Assembly: GCA_934120645.1 (NCBI GenBank)
Contig: CAKOUO010000002.1
Coordinates: 62,001-126,000 of the forward strand
Direction of reading: 5' to 3'
Source of the DNA: an uncultured Clostridia bacterium
Lineage (GTDB): Bacteria; Bacillota; Clostridia; TANB77; CAG-508
Length of the DNA stretch: 64,000 nucleotides
Under the pieces are notes generated by a model that did no database searches, had not been told where the DNA came from, and was given only the letters and a program-made list of their open reading frames with translations. The translations under genes were made by a program, and so were the position numbers. Numbering within the stretch: position 1 is the first letter of the stretch; each line of letters starts with the position of its first letter. Of this stretch, positions 33,625 to 42,402 are shown in pieces.

Positions 33625-33717
33625 ATGAAGTATTTTAAAAAATTAATAGATAAAGGTGCATTTTTATTTTATTATAAAATTGCACCTAAAATTAAAATAC
33701 CTAAATTATCACTATAA
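33625..33717 (+). CDS. Possible 30-residue basic peptide
   Basis: ATG with a good AAAGGAGGAAAATATTT ribosome site opens 30 codons, MKYFKKLIDKGAFLFYYKIA then a PKIKIPKLSL tail. The peptide is basic and hydrophobic. Its 3' half overlaps the convergent end of the M14 gene and contains the hairpin GGTGCA/TGCACC that probably terminates that gene. It may be a real microprotein following the GNAT gene or a fortuitous frame. Confidence 0.35.
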   Translation: MKYFKKLIDKGAFLFYYKIAPKIKIPKLSL

Positions 33718-34590
33718 ATTTCATCAAATTGCTCAATTGGCAAAGGATTTTCACCAATACCAGCCTCAATTGTGTAACCAGGTTTATTATAATCTAAAAT
33801 AAACCAATCTTTAAAACCAGCAAAACTAGAATTATATGGAACATCTGTTAAAAGGTATCCACTAGAAATTGCAAACTTTTTACCAATTTCATATCCATCA
33901 GGTGGATTAATATTTTGGAAGTTCCAATAAATTTCTTTTCCTTGAGTGTGGTAACAAATAACGAGCCTAAAATTATGTAATAAAGTAAAATTATAAATAG
34001 ATAAAGATTCAGGTTCTGCTAATGGGGCAGATCCGACAAAATCACGAGGGGCAGGCTTAATAAAACCTTGTGAATATTTAATTTCTTTAGCTTTTTCCCA
34101 ATAAGCAGGGTATTGCAAATTTAAATCCACACCATTAATATTAGCCTTCCATCCGACTTGGAAAAGGAATATCAGGATAACTTTGAGCAATATTTTGAAC
34201 TTTTTTATATATTGAAGAAGAATTAGATATATTACCAGTAACTAAATCAACTCCATCAGGATTAACCATAGGCATAATATAAATAGAAACATTAGTAAAT
34301 AAATCTCTTATAGAATATCCATATATAGTAGAATTACTAACATAAGCATTGCAATAATCCTCTATAAACTTCATCATAATAACACTAGTAATCCATTCGT
34401 TAGCATGAAAAGAGGCAGAATAGAAAACTTCCTTTTTACCTGTTCCTAATTTTATAACATATAAATTTTTTCCTAATACACTTTTTCCAACAGTTTGAAC
34501 ATCAAGAAAAGGAAAATAAAGACTTAAAGTTATTAAATTATTAGTTAATAAAGTAGAATTATAAGTGCTATTTGTAGGAATAATATTCAT
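33672..34590 (-). CDS. M14 zinc carboxypeptidase (gamma-D-Glu peptidase type), needs one +1 frameshift at CGG
   Basis: Two overlapping minus-strand frames together make one complete M14 peptidase of 305 residues. From ATG 34590 (behind AGGTGATTTAT) the frame runs to P-F-P-S and meets AGT-CGG-A (34158-34152). Skipping the C (34155) gives S-G-W-K-A-N-I-N-G-V-D-L-N, the continuous family sequence; otherwise the frame stops after RMEG. Zinc ligands are H62 and E65 in FHANEW and H214 in CYHTQG. The catalytic glutamate is E275 in GYTIEAGIGENP. The DLNLQYPA motif resembles gamma-D-glutamyl-diamino acid endopeptidases, which cut peptidoglycan peptides in spores and cell walls. No signal peptide. Joined span: 34590-34156 and 34154-33672. 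Confidence 0.88.
34152..34158 (-). promoter_or_regulatory. Candidate +1 frameshift site in the M14 gene (AGT-CGG-A)
   Basis: Same pattern as the two sigF sites: a codon ending in T, then CGG, then A. Skipping the C reads GGA and restores the only frame with the third zinc ligand and catalytic glutamate. Confidence 0.65.
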
Positions 34591-34631
34591 ATAAATCACC
34601 TAAAATATTATATGAATCAAATAAATAAATG

Positions 34632-34660
34632 TTGCGAAAAAAATTCAAGTATAGTATAAT
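34632..34660 (+). promoter_or_regulatory. tmRNA promoter
   Basis: TTGCGA (34632-34637), 17-nt spacer, TATAAT (34655-34660); mature tmRNA begins 19 nt downstream. Confidence 0.75.
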
Positions 34661-34678
34661 AAAATATATAATTAATAT

Positions 34679-35034
34679 GGGGATGTAATGGTTTCGACAT
34701 ATTACTAGAAAAATAGATAGCAAGTAGTGGATTCTCGTTGGCCACTTAAAAAAACGGGAAACTAAAAATAAACGCTAACAATGAAGAATTAGCATACGCT
34801 GCCTAGGTGCAACGTCATCCGAACTGAGTAGCCTACTGATTTAGTAAGGGTGTCAAATTAAAGTAGGAAACAAAGCTATTTTTGCTTTAGAAATAGTGGG
34901 TATTTTATAAAGCTATATTTTTAATTAGCTTGTCTATTGGCGAATTAAAGATGAAAATAAAAGATAGAATAAACTTGTAGAAGTCTATTTGGAAGGTATT
35001 ATGGACAGGAGTTCGACTCTCCTCATCTCCACCA
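34679..35034 (+). ncRNA. ssrA: Transfer-messenger RNA (tmRNA)
   Basis: Rescues stalled ribosomes. The 5' end GGGGATGTAATGGTTTCGAC pairs with the 3' end CATCTCC-ACCA, with CCA encoded. The T arm is GGAGTTCGACTCTCC. The tag frame (34782-34814) reads ANNEELAYAA and then TAG, giving the usual AA end. Pseudoknot regions fill the middle. Length about 356 nt is normal. Relevance here: a stall at undecoded CGG codons would be cleared by this RNA. Confidence 0.97.
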
Positions 35035-35042
35035 AAAAAGAA

Positions 35043-35075
35043 AAAGAAGATGTCATTTGACATCTTCTTTAAATT
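35043..35075. terminator. Bidirectional terminator between ssrA and the 94-aa gene
   Basis: Perfect stem AGAAGATGTCA / TGACATCTTCT flanked by A and T runs. Confidence 0.9.
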
Positions 35076-35093
35076 TTTAGAAGTGTTTAAAAA

Positions 35094-35378
35094 TTAAGAA
35101 TTCAAGAAATCAATTACTTTAAGACGTGCTACATAAAATGATACAGCTAATTCCATTAAATCCTGATGCACTATTTTTGGATCTTTACCTTGTGTAATTA
35201 GAAGACCTGCTTGCGGTTTCAAAAAACCAATTATTTCTGAATAAAACTCTTCTTCTGTAACTAAAGGAATATTAACATCTGATGATATTATGGAAAAAAA
35301 CATTAAAGTTCTTAAAGAACATTGTTCCCGCTCACATTCCCAGCAATTTACTTTACAACCAATATCCATATATTGCAT
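35094..35378 (-). CDS. Hypothetical protein with N-terminal cysteine cluster, 94 aa
   Basis: Minus-strand ATG preceded by GAAAGGAGTGTTTTT. Residues 8-20 contain C-x3-C-x2-C-x4-C (GCKVNCWECEREQC), a likely metal-binding or disulfide knot. The remainder is helical, with EEEFYSEIIGFLKPQAG. No family recognised. Within the cluster, Arg is encoded by CGG (35328-35330), one of only four in-frame CGG codons I find, and the codon mix is richer in C and G than in the neighbours. It may be acquired DNA. Confidence 0.65.
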   Translation of the reverse strand: MQYMDIGCKVNCWECEREQCSLRTLMFFSIISSDVNIPLVTEEEFYSEIIGFLKPQAGLLITQGKDPKIVHQDLMELAVSFYVARLKVIDFLNS

Positions 35379-35492
35379 AAAAACACTCCTTTCAGGATGG
35401 TATAATATATATTATATAATTATTTACATAAAAAGTCAATTTGAACAAAAGGTATAATTACTTATTCCAATGTAAAAATTCTGTAAAATCAC

Positions 35493-35521
35493 TTGTAAAA
35501 TTCCATAAGTTGGTGTAAAAT
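35493..35521 (+). promoter_or_regulatory. Promoter of the FemX-like gene
   Basis: TTGTAA (35493-35498), 17-nt spacer, TAAAAT (35516-35521). Confidence 0.65.
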
Positions 35522-35563
35522 ACGAATAAATTGCAAATAATATTAGGAGGAAGAAAATAAAAT

Positions 35564-36625
35564 ATGAGATTTGTAACAGATGAAAAATCAAAGCAAGAAT
35601 ATAAAAAGTTTTTAGAAGGAAATGAAAGATGTAATTTTCAACAATCATTAGAGTGGGCAGAAGTAAAAAAGCCAAATTGGAAACCAGAAGTAATTCTTGC
35701 TGAAGATGAAGAAAAAAATATAATTGGTTCATTATGTGTATGGATTAGAAAAATGCCAATATTCGGTAATATTATGTATTCATCAAGAGGACCAGTATGT
35801 GACATACATGATATATCAGTTATGAAACAATTAACAGATGGAGCAAAAGAACTTGCTAAAAAATATAATGCATTAGCTTTAAGAATAGAACCAGACATAT
35901 TAAAAACAGATGATAATTTTAGAGAAATAGTAACAAGTTTAGGATATAAGATAAAAGATGATGCAAAAGATTTTAAAGATGAAATACAACCAAGATTTGT
36001 ATTTAGACTAGATATAAAAGACAAAACAGAAGAAGAAGTTATGGCAGGATTTCATCAAAAATGGAGATATAACATCCGTTTAGCAGGAAGAAAAGGCGTA
36101 GTAGTAAAAGAAGGAACAAGAGAAGACCTAAAAGACTTCCATAAAATAATGATAGAAACAGGAAATAGAGATGGATTTATAACAAGACCACTATCATATT
36201 TCGAAAAAATGTATGATAACATGGTACCAGGAGGACATATGAAATTGCTAATGGCATATTATGAGGACAAGCCAATTTCAGGAGTAATTCCTATTTTTTA
36301 TGGAAATAAAACATGGTACTTATATGGAGCAAGTAGTAATCAACATAGAAATTTAATGCCAAACTATTTATTACAATGGGAAATGATAAAAATGGCAATA
36401 GCAAGACATGATGATATATATGATTTTAGAGGTGTATCAGGAGTTGTAGATGAAAATCATCCACAATATGGATTATATAGATTTAAAAAAGGTTTTGGAG
36501 CAACATTTACAGAGTTTATAGGAGAAATTTATATACCATTTAAACCACTAAGATATAAATTGTATAAATTTTCAGAAAAAGCATTTAGAACATTAAGACA
36601 AATGAAAAGAAAATTAAATAAATAA
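35564..36625 (+). CDS. FemX/FemAB-family peptidoglycan aminoacyltransferase
   Basis: The family transfers amino acids from aminoacyl-tRNA to lipid II to build the interpeptide bridge. The 353-residue protein contains two GNAT-like halves: SLEWAEVKKPNWKPEVIL and SSRGPVCDI in the first, then HQKWRYNIRLAGRKGVVV and GASSNQHRNLMPNYLLQWEMI in the second. The C-terminal FRGVSG and YGLYRFKKGFGATFTEFIGE are typical of FemX/MurM-like members. The coiled-coil arm of FemA is not obvious. alr follows after a REPIN, so two cell-wall genes are neighbours. Confidence 0.9.
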   Translation: MRFVTDEKSKQEYKKFLEGNERCNFQQSLEWAEVKKPNWKPEVILAEDEEKNIIGSLCVWIRKMPIFGNIMYSSRGPVCDIHDISVMKQLTDGAKELAKKYNALALRIEPDILKTDDNFREIVTSLGYKIKDDAKDFKDEIQPRFVFRLDIKDKTEEEVMAGFHQKWRYNIRLAGRKGVVVKEGTREDLKDFHKIMIETGNRDGFITRPLSYFEKMYDNMVPGGHMKLLMAYYEDKPISGVIPIFYGNKTWYLYGASSNQHRNLMPNYLLQWEMIKMAIARHDDIYDFRGVSGVVDENHPQYGLYRFKKGFGATFTEFIGEIYIPFKPLRYKLYKFSEKAFRTLRQMKRKLNK

Positions 36626-36626
36626 T

Positions 36627-36733
36627 TTGTCCTTTTGGGGACGTTTCCCAAATGGACATTTTCTTAAAGGGTCAGCTATAAAAAACTAAATTATGTTAAT
36701 GTCCATTTGAGAAACGTCCCCAAAAGGACAAAG
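36627..36733. repeat. REPIN, subfamily B, between femX-like gene and alr
   Basis: Left arm 36627-36660 contains CCTTTTGGGGACGTTTCCC; right arm 36699-36733 is the inverted copy with GAAACGTCCCCAAAAGG. A 38-nt spacer lies between. The unit fills the intergenic gap exactly, starting one base after the upstream stop and ending just before the alr ribosome site. Confidence 0.85.
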
Positions 36734-36749
36734 ACACAAGGAGGAAATT

Positions 36750-37868
36750 GTGAAAGCTGTAGTAATAAATAAAGAAGATTTAAGATATAATATAGAAAAA
36801 ATAAAAGAATATGCTAATACAAATTTACCAGATGATAATGGAAATAAAGTTAAAATAATAGCTGTTGTTAAATCTAATGGTTATGGTTTGGGGATAGTTG
36901 AGTATACACAATTTTTAATAGATAATGGAATAGATTTTTTTGCTGTTTCAACAGTAGAGGAAGCGTTAAAGTTAAGAAATTCTGGAATAAAAGAGAGGGT
37001 ATTAATGTTATCTTCAACTGCTATAAAAGAAGATGTTAAAAAGTTAGTAGAGAATAATATAACTTTAACATTGGGTTCAAAAGAAGCTGTTAGTATGGCA
37101 GAAGAAGTTGCAGATGAACTAAATAAAAAAATAAATGCTCATATAAAAATTGATACAGGGTTTGGAAGATATGGTTTTGTATATAATGATAGAGATGAAA
37201 TGATTAAAACTTTAAAAGAATTAAAAAATATAAAGGTTCAAGGTACATTTACACATTTTTCAAATGCTTATTATGATGATAATTATACAAAATTACAATT
37301 TAAGAGATTTATTGATTGTATAGAAGTGTTAAAGATGAATGGTATTGAAACAGGAATGTTACATGCATGCAATACATCAGCATTTATAAAATTTCCTAAT
37401 ATGCACCTAAATGCAGTAAGGGTTGGTTCAGCATTTACAGGAAGAATATCATTTAAAAATTCTATGGGATTAAAAAACATAGGGTATTTAAAATCTAATG
37501 TTGCAGAAATAAAAGAACTTCCAAAAGATTTTAATGTTGGATATTCAAATGTTTATAAAACTAAATCAAATACAAAAGTTGCAATTGTGCCATGTGGATA
37601 TATGGATGGAGTAAATATTCAGACAGGAAGAGATATGTTCAGAATGGTAGATAAAATTAGATATATAGTTAGAGATATTAAAGATGCACTAAAAAAACAA
37701 ACATTATATGTAAAAATAAATGGTACAAAATGCCCAATTTTAGGAAGAATAGGAACCTATCATGTTACAGTAGATATAACAGGAAAAGATATTAATATAG
37801 GTGATGAAGTAATATTTAATACAAGTTTAAAACATGTAGATAGTAGTATAAGAAGGGAGTGGAATTAA
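36750..37868 (+). CDS. alr: Alanine racemase
   Basis: PLP enzyme interconverting L- and D-alanine for peptidoglycan. GTG start behind CAAGGAGGAAATT. The PLP lysine is K41 in AVVKSNGYGLG. GFGRYGF and the C-terminal CGYMDGVN / GTYHVTVDI regions are kept, although the latter is usually G-R-x-x-M-D-Q; here it reads LGRIGTYHVTVDITG. It is a normal fold-type III length (372 residues). Its stop overlaps the start of the next gene by one base, showing translational coupling. Confidence 0.92.
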   Translation: MKAVVINKEDLRYNIEKIKEYANTNLPDDNGNKVKIIAVVKSNGYGLGIVEYTQFLIDNGIDFFAVSTVEEALKLRNSGIKERVLMLSSTAIKEDVKKLVENNITLTLGSKEAVSMAEEVADELNKKINAHIKIDTGFGRYGFVYNDRDEMIKTLKELKNIKVQGTFTHFSNAYYDDNYTKLQFKRFIDCIEVLKMNGIETGMLHACNTSAFIKFPNMHLNAVRVGSAFTGRISFKNSMGLKNIGYLKSNVAEIKELPKDFNVGYSNVYKTKSNTKVAIVPCGYMDGVNIQTGRDMFRMVDKIRYIVRDIKDALKKQTLYVKINGTKCPILGRIGTYHVTVDITGKDINIGDEVIFNTSLKHVDSSIRREWN

Positions 37869-38908
37869 TGGAAGAAAATCCACAAAAAGAGCAAAAACAA
37901 GAAAGTAAAAAAGGCTTTTTTAAAAAAGTATGGTATTCAATTTATAAAATTGAAAAATATTCAGAATTATCTGCAGAAGGATTTCCAAGAGCAATAAAAT
38001 ATTTAGCACAATTAATATTAATATTGGCAATATTAATATCATTAACATCAGTATATAAAGCTAGTTCAAAAGTTGGACAAATTGCAAAATATATAAAAGA
38101 AAATGTATCTGATTTTACATATAGTGATGGAACATTGTCAAGCAAAACAGAAGAAATTAAAAAGAATGAAAATATTGATTTTGGAAAAATAATAGTTGAT
38201 TTAAATGATGAAAATCAAGAAGAAATAGATAAATATATAAATGAAATTTCAGAAAACGAAACAGGAGTAGTAATATTAAAAAATAAAATTATATTAAAAC
38301 AAGCTGAAATAAAAGGAACATTAAATTATGAATATAAAGATTTATTTGGACAAATAGGAATTACAGAATTTTCAAAGCAAGAACTTGTTGATTACTTGAC
38401 AAGCACAAAAATGGTTTCATTATATTTAAATCTATTTTGTATAATGTTTATATATGCATTTGTAATCTATTTTATAAATACTTTAATAGATATCTTAGCT
38501 GTTAGTATATTTGGATATATAGCAACAGTAATTGTTAGAATGAAAATTAAAAATAGAGCAATATTTAATATGGGAGTTTATGCTATAACATTATCAACAT
38601 TACTAAACATGATATATATAGTAGTTAATGCAGTTACAAATTATACTATACAATATTTTGATGTCATGTATATAGTAGTTGCAGCAATTTATATGATTGC
38701 AGCAATATTTATACTTAAATCAGAATTCACTAAAAAACAAGAACAAGTTACAAAAATAATAGAAGTACAAAATGAAATAAAACAAGAAAAAGAAGAAAAT
38801 AAAGAAGAACAACAAGAAGAACCAAAAGAAAAAGAAAATAACAAAGGAAAAGATAAAAAAGAAAAGAAAGATACAGATGGTGAAGAACCAGAAGGTTCCA
38901 ATGCTTAA
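37868..38908 (+). CDS. DUF1189 family membrane protein
   Basis: ATG 37868 overlaps the alr stop (TAATG); an in-frame GTG nine bases upstream lies within the GGGAGTGG ribosome site. Residues 48-66 form the first transmembrane helix, followed by an extracytoplasmic domain (about 70-165). Four further helices span about 175-285. A long Glu/Lys-rich cytoplasmic tail follows (290-346). This topology and the opening FKKVWYSIYKIEKYSELSAE match DUF1189, a conserved Firmicutes family of unknown function. Coupling to alr hints at an envelope role. Confidence 0.82.
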   Translation: MEENPQKEQKQESKKGFFKKVWYSIYKIEKYSELSAEGFPRAIKYLAQLILILAILISLTSVYKASSKVGQIAKYIKENVSDFTYSDGTLSSKTEEIKKNENIDFGKIIVDLNDENQEEIDKYINEISENETGVVILKNKIILKQAEIKGTLNYEYKDLFGQIGITEFSKQELVDYLTSTKMVSLYLNLFCIMFIYAFVIYFINTLIDILAVSIFGYIATVIVRMKIKNRAIFNMGVYAITLSTLLNMIYIVVNAVTNYTIQYFDVMYIVVAAIYMIAAIFILKSEFTKKQEQVTKIIEVQNEIKQEKEENKEEQQEEPKEKENNKGKDKKEKKDTDGEEPEGSNA

Positions 38909-38935
38909 AAGTTAAGTTTAAAGGAGTAAAACCAA

Positions 38936-40747
38936 ATGAGTAAAAAAAGAGAAAAAAATAATGAAGATAAAAAACAAAATAAAAAAATATTAATATCATC
39001 AATAATATTAATATTGGTAGTACTTATTTTATCTAGTTTTGCAATTTATTATATGACAAAAAATTCTAACAAAGAAGATGAAAATACTTTAGCATATACA
39101 GATTTAATAAAAGAAATGTCATATGGAAACATTGAAAAAGTTGAGATGACAGTTGGAAGTACAAAAGTAAAAGTAAAGATAAAAGGACAAGAAGAAGAGA
39201 AAAAAGCTATAGTACCAAATACAGAAGCTTTTATAAAACTTGTTCAAGATAAAGTAGCAGAAGGAAATGAAATAGAATTAATCCAAAAACCAAAAAGCAT
39301 ACTTGCACAAATACCTTCAACAATATTTTCTTTATTACCAACAATCATAATGTTAGCATTATTTGTTATGATATTTAAAATGCAAGGACTAGGAGAAAAA
39401 GGACAAGTATATGAAGATACAGAAAGAAAAACAAAAATTAGATTTAAAGATGTAGCAGGCTTAGATGAAGAAAAAGAGGAATTAATAGAAATAGTAGATT
39501 TCTTAAAAAGACCAGAAAAATTTACAAATATGGGAGCAAAAGTTCCAAAAGGTGTTTTATTATATGGAAAACCTGGAACAGGTAAAACTTTAATAGCAAA
39601 AGCAATTGCAGGAGAAGCAAATGTTCCATTTATATCAATGAGTGGATCAGAATTTATAGAAATGTTTGCTGGACTTGGAGCATCAAGAGTTAGAAAATTA
39701 TTTGAAAAAGCAAGAAAATTAGCACCATGTATTGTATTTATTGATGAAATAGATGCTATTGGAGCAAGAAGAACTTCTAATAGTGGAGCAGAAACAGAAA
39801 ATAACCAAACATTAAATCAATTATTAGTAGAAATGGATGGGTTTAGTTCAGAAGAAACTGTAATAGTATTAGCAGCAACAAATAGACCAGAAATGTTAGA
39901 CCAAGCATTATTAAGACCAGGTAGATTTGATAGACAAATAACAATACCAGTTCCAGACTTAAAAGGAAGATTAGAAATATTAAAAATTCATAGTCAAAAC
40001 AAAAAAATAGATGATAATGTAAATTTGGAAAGTATAGCAGAAGATACTGCAGGATTTACAGGAGCTGAACTTGCTAATATCTTAAACGAGGCAGCTATTA
40101 TAGCAACAATTAATAAACATGAAGAAATAGAAAACGAAGATATAGAAGAAGCGGTTAAAAAAGTAACAGTAGGACTTGAAAAGAAAGGAAGAACTTATTC
40201 AGACAAAGATAAAAAATTAACAGCATATCATGAAGCTGGACACGCAGTAGTTAGTAGATATCTTCCAACACAAACAGATGTAAAAGAAGTATCTATTATA
40301 CCAAGAGGTGTTGCTGGTGGATATACAATGTATAAATCTAATGAAGATAAATACTATATTTCTAAAACTGAAATGCAAGAAAAATTAGTAGCATTATTAG
40401 GAGGAAGAGCAGCAGAAAAATTAGTATTAGATGATATATCAACAGGTGCAAGCAATGACATAGAAGTTGCAACAAAAATAGCAAGAGAAATGGTAACAAA
40501 ATATGGAATGAGTGATAATTTAGGACCTATTGATTTTCAAGGAAAAGACCAAAATGAATACTTAATATTTGGTGAAAATATAGGAGACAAAATTGGAGCA
40601 GAAGTTAAATCATTAATAGATATAGCATATAATGATGCACAAAAATTATTAATAGAACATAGAGATAAACTAGACATAATAGCACAAACATTATTACAAA
40701 AAGAAAAAATAAATGAACAAGAATTTAATAAAATTTTTGAAAATTAA
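38936..40747 (+). CDS. ftsH: ATP-dependent zinc metalloprotease FtsH
   Basis: Membrane-anchored AAA+ protease for quality control of membrane proteins. Two transmembrane helices lie at about residues 19-39 and 125-143. Walker A is GKPGTGKT (from residue 210; the usual form is GPPGTGKT), Walker B is CIVFIDEIDAIG, and the SRH ends with RPGRFDR. The protease zinc motif is HEAGH at residues 432-436. Length 603 residues lacks only the variable C-tail. The gene follows the DUF1189 gene by 27 nt and ends with a strong terminator. Confidence 0.97.
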   Translation: MSKKREKNNEDKKQNKKILISSIILILVVLILSSFAIYYMTKNSNKEDENTLAYTDLIKEMSYGNIEKVEMTVGSTKVKVKIKGQEEEKKAIVPNTEAFIKLVQDKVAEGNEIELIQKPKSILAQIPSTIFSLLPTIIMLALFVMIFKMQGLGEKGQVYEDTERKTKIRFKDVAGLDEEKEELIEIVDFLKRPEKFTNMGAKVPKGVLLYGKPGTGKTLIAKAIAGEANVPFISMSGSEFIEMFAGLGASRVRKLFEKARKLAPCIVFIDEIDAIGARRTSNSGAETENNQTLNQLLVEMDGFSSEETVIVLAATNRPEMLDQALLRPGRFDRQITIPVPDLKGRLEILKIHSQNKKIDDNVNLESIAEDTAGFTGAELANILNEAAIIATINKHEEIENEDIEEAVKKVTVGLEKKGRTYSDKDKKLTAYHEAGHAVVSRYLPTQTDVKEVSIIPRGVAGGYTMYKSNEDKYYISKTEMQEKLVALLGGRAAEKLVLDDISTGASNDIEVATKIAREMVTKYGMSDNLGPIDFQGKDQNEYLIFGENIGDKIGAEVKSLIDIAYNDAQKLLIEHRDKLDIIAQTLLQKEKINEQEFNKIFEN

Positions 40748-40752
40748 TAAAA

Positions 40753-40787
40753 GAAAAAGACCAGAAATATTATATTTCTGGTCTTTT
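40753..40787 (+). terminator. Intrinsic terminator after ftsH
   Basis: Stem AAAAGACCAGAAAT / ATTTCTGGTCTTTT around ATTAT. Confidence 0.9.
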
Positions 40788-40806
40788 AGAAAGAATTGAA
40801 TCATAA

Positions 40807-41352
40807 TCATAAGCTTTCAGCAATGAATAAGTTCAATGCCATTAACTTTTCAAGATTCTTGAAATTTAATTCAATCTTAGAATCATCAAAATTAGGCAAA
40901 GGTTCATAAAAATCATCCGCATTAAGCTCCTTAGAAAGACCATTCTTGATGAAAGGAAGATATGAAGAAAATCCCGATGTATCATATTTAATATATGACA
41001 CACCATCATACTTTGACTCAAAGGTAATTATTAAAGGATTACCTTTTTTTTCTTCAGTGTCTTTCGCCAAAAACTGCTCTCTTAAGTTTCCAGGTTCAGT
41101 ACCAGTAATGTGGTAATACAACCCTTTTAAAAGTTTGATGTAGAAACTCTTCAAATGGGAATCTCTTGGAAAATACAAAATCCTATTTGAAGGACTACCG
41201 GTCTCATGAAATGAAAATTCATAAGAATTTTTGTTGAAATCAATAAAACATAAAATATAATCTACAAATTTTTCAGGAAATGCAGATGTATTTAATGTTA
41301 TAGAGATTTCGGTAGTTGACCGACCAAGGTTTGTTAATTTCAGTGATTTCAT
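40807..41352 (-). CDS. Hypothetical protein of atypical codon use, 181 aa
   Basis: I choose ATG 41352, behind AGAAAGGGATGCAAC on the minus strand; the frame extends further without a ribosome site. The protein begins MKSLKLTNLGRSTTEISI and looks globular with mixed alpha/beta character. No signal peptide, membrane segment or family motif is recognised. Codons such as ACC, CCC and CCG, and one in-frame CGG for Arg11 (41320-41322, in GGT-CGG-T), differ from the strongly AT-ending neighbours. This suggests recent transfer. It is divergent from the transketolase gene. Confidence 0.65.
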   Translation of the reverse strand: MKSLKLTNLGRSTTEISITLNTSAFPEKFVDYILCFIDFNKNSYEFSFHETGSPSNRILYFPRDSHLKSFYIKLLKGLYYHITGTEPGNLREQFLAKDTEEKKGNPLIITFESKYDGVSYIKYDTSGFSSYLPFIKNGLSKELNADDFYEPLPNFDDSKIELNFKNLEKLMALNLFIAESL

Positions 41353-41533
41353 GTTGCATCCCTTTCTTTCCTTATAAAAACAATGTTTATATGTAACTAA
41401 AGAGATTATATATAACATATATGAAAAAATCAATATTAAATATATTACAAAAATATTAAATTTATATTACAAATATTGAAAATGTATAAATATAATATTA
41501 CAATGTAAATAATTTAAATGGAGAGGGAAAGCT

Positions 41534-42367
41534 ATGGTTGAAAAAAAAATAGAAGATATAAAAGAATTAGAACAAATTTCTAAAAAAATAAGAAAAGGAA
41601 TTATTGAGGCTGTATATAGTAATAAGTCAGGACATCCAGGAGGATCACTTTCAATTGCAGATATTTTAACAGTTTTATATTTTAATCAAATGAATATAAA
41701 TCCTGAAAATCCTAAAGATGAAAATAGAGATAGACTAGTACTATCAAAAGGACATTGTGCACCAGCACTATACTCATCATTAGCTAATAGAGGATATTTT
41801 GATGTTGAAGAATTACAGACATTTAGAAATATTAATGGTAGATTACAAGGACATCCTGATATGAAACATATACCAGGAGTTGATATGACAACAGGCTCTT
41901 TAGGACAAGGACTATCTGCAGCAAATGGAATGGCAATTGCAGGAAAGATAGATAATAAAAACTACAGAGTATACTGTATTTTAGGAGACGGAGAAATAGA
42001 AGAAGGACAAGTTTGGGAAGCTGCAATGGCTTCATCAAAATATAAACTAGATAATTTATGTGTAATTGTTGACAATAATAACTTACAAATAGATGGAACA
42101 ATTGAAGAAGTTATGAGCTCATACCCAATAGATGAAAAATTTAAAAGTTTTGGATTTCAAATTATAAATATTGATGGACACAATATAAAAGAAATAATAG
42201 ATGCATTTGATGTAGCTAAAAATATTAAAGGAAAACCAACATGCATTATAGCAAAAACAATAAAAGGAAAAGGAGTTTCTTTTATGGAAAATAAAGCAGA
42301 ATGGCATGGAAAAGCTCCAAGTGAAGAAGAATACAAAAAAGCAATAGAAGAAATTATGCAAAAATAG
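41534..42367 (+). CDS. tktA: Transketolase, N-terminal subunit
   Basis: The 277-residue protein is the thiamine-diphosphate-binding half of a split transketolase, as found in many anaerobes. HPGGSLSIADIL, the KGHCAPALYS region, and GDGEIEEGQVWEAA with the G-D-G (151-153) TPP/Mg motif are present, and the chain ends near IEEIMQK. The C-terminal partner (pyrimidine-binding and C domains) normally follows directly, but the next gene is rplU, so the partner must be elsewhere. The reaction transfers two-carbon units in the pentose phosphate pathway. Ribosome site GGAGAGGGAAAGCT. Confidence 0.93.
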   Translation: MVEKKIEDIKELEQISKKIRKGIIEAVYSNKSGHPGGSLSIADILTVLYFNQMNINPENPKDENRDRLVLSKGHCAPALYSSLANRGYFDVEELQTFRNINGRLQGHPDMKHIPGVDMTTGSLGQGLSAANGMAIAGKIDNKNYRVYCILGDGEIEEGQVWEAAMASSKYKLDNLCVIVDNNNLQIDGTIEEVMSSYPIDEKFKSFGFQIINIDGHNIKEIIDAFDVAKNIKGKPTCIIAKTIKGKGVSFMENKAEWHGKAPSEEEYKKAIEEIMQK

Positions 42368-42396
42368 TTGACAAGCAAGGCAAATAATGGTAAAAT
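42368..42396 (+). promoter_or_regulatory. rplU-rpmA promoter
   Basis: TTGACA (42368-42373) starts right behind the tktA stop; 17-nt spacer; TAAAAT (42391-42396) preceded by TGG. Confidence 0.85.
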
Positions 42397-42402
42397 TAAT
42401 AA

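Noticed and set aside
34000..34060. GTC-GGA in the M14 gene near 34030 as a further frameshift site
   Set aside because: The CGG there is out of frame (GTC then GGA) and the protein reads normally through it.
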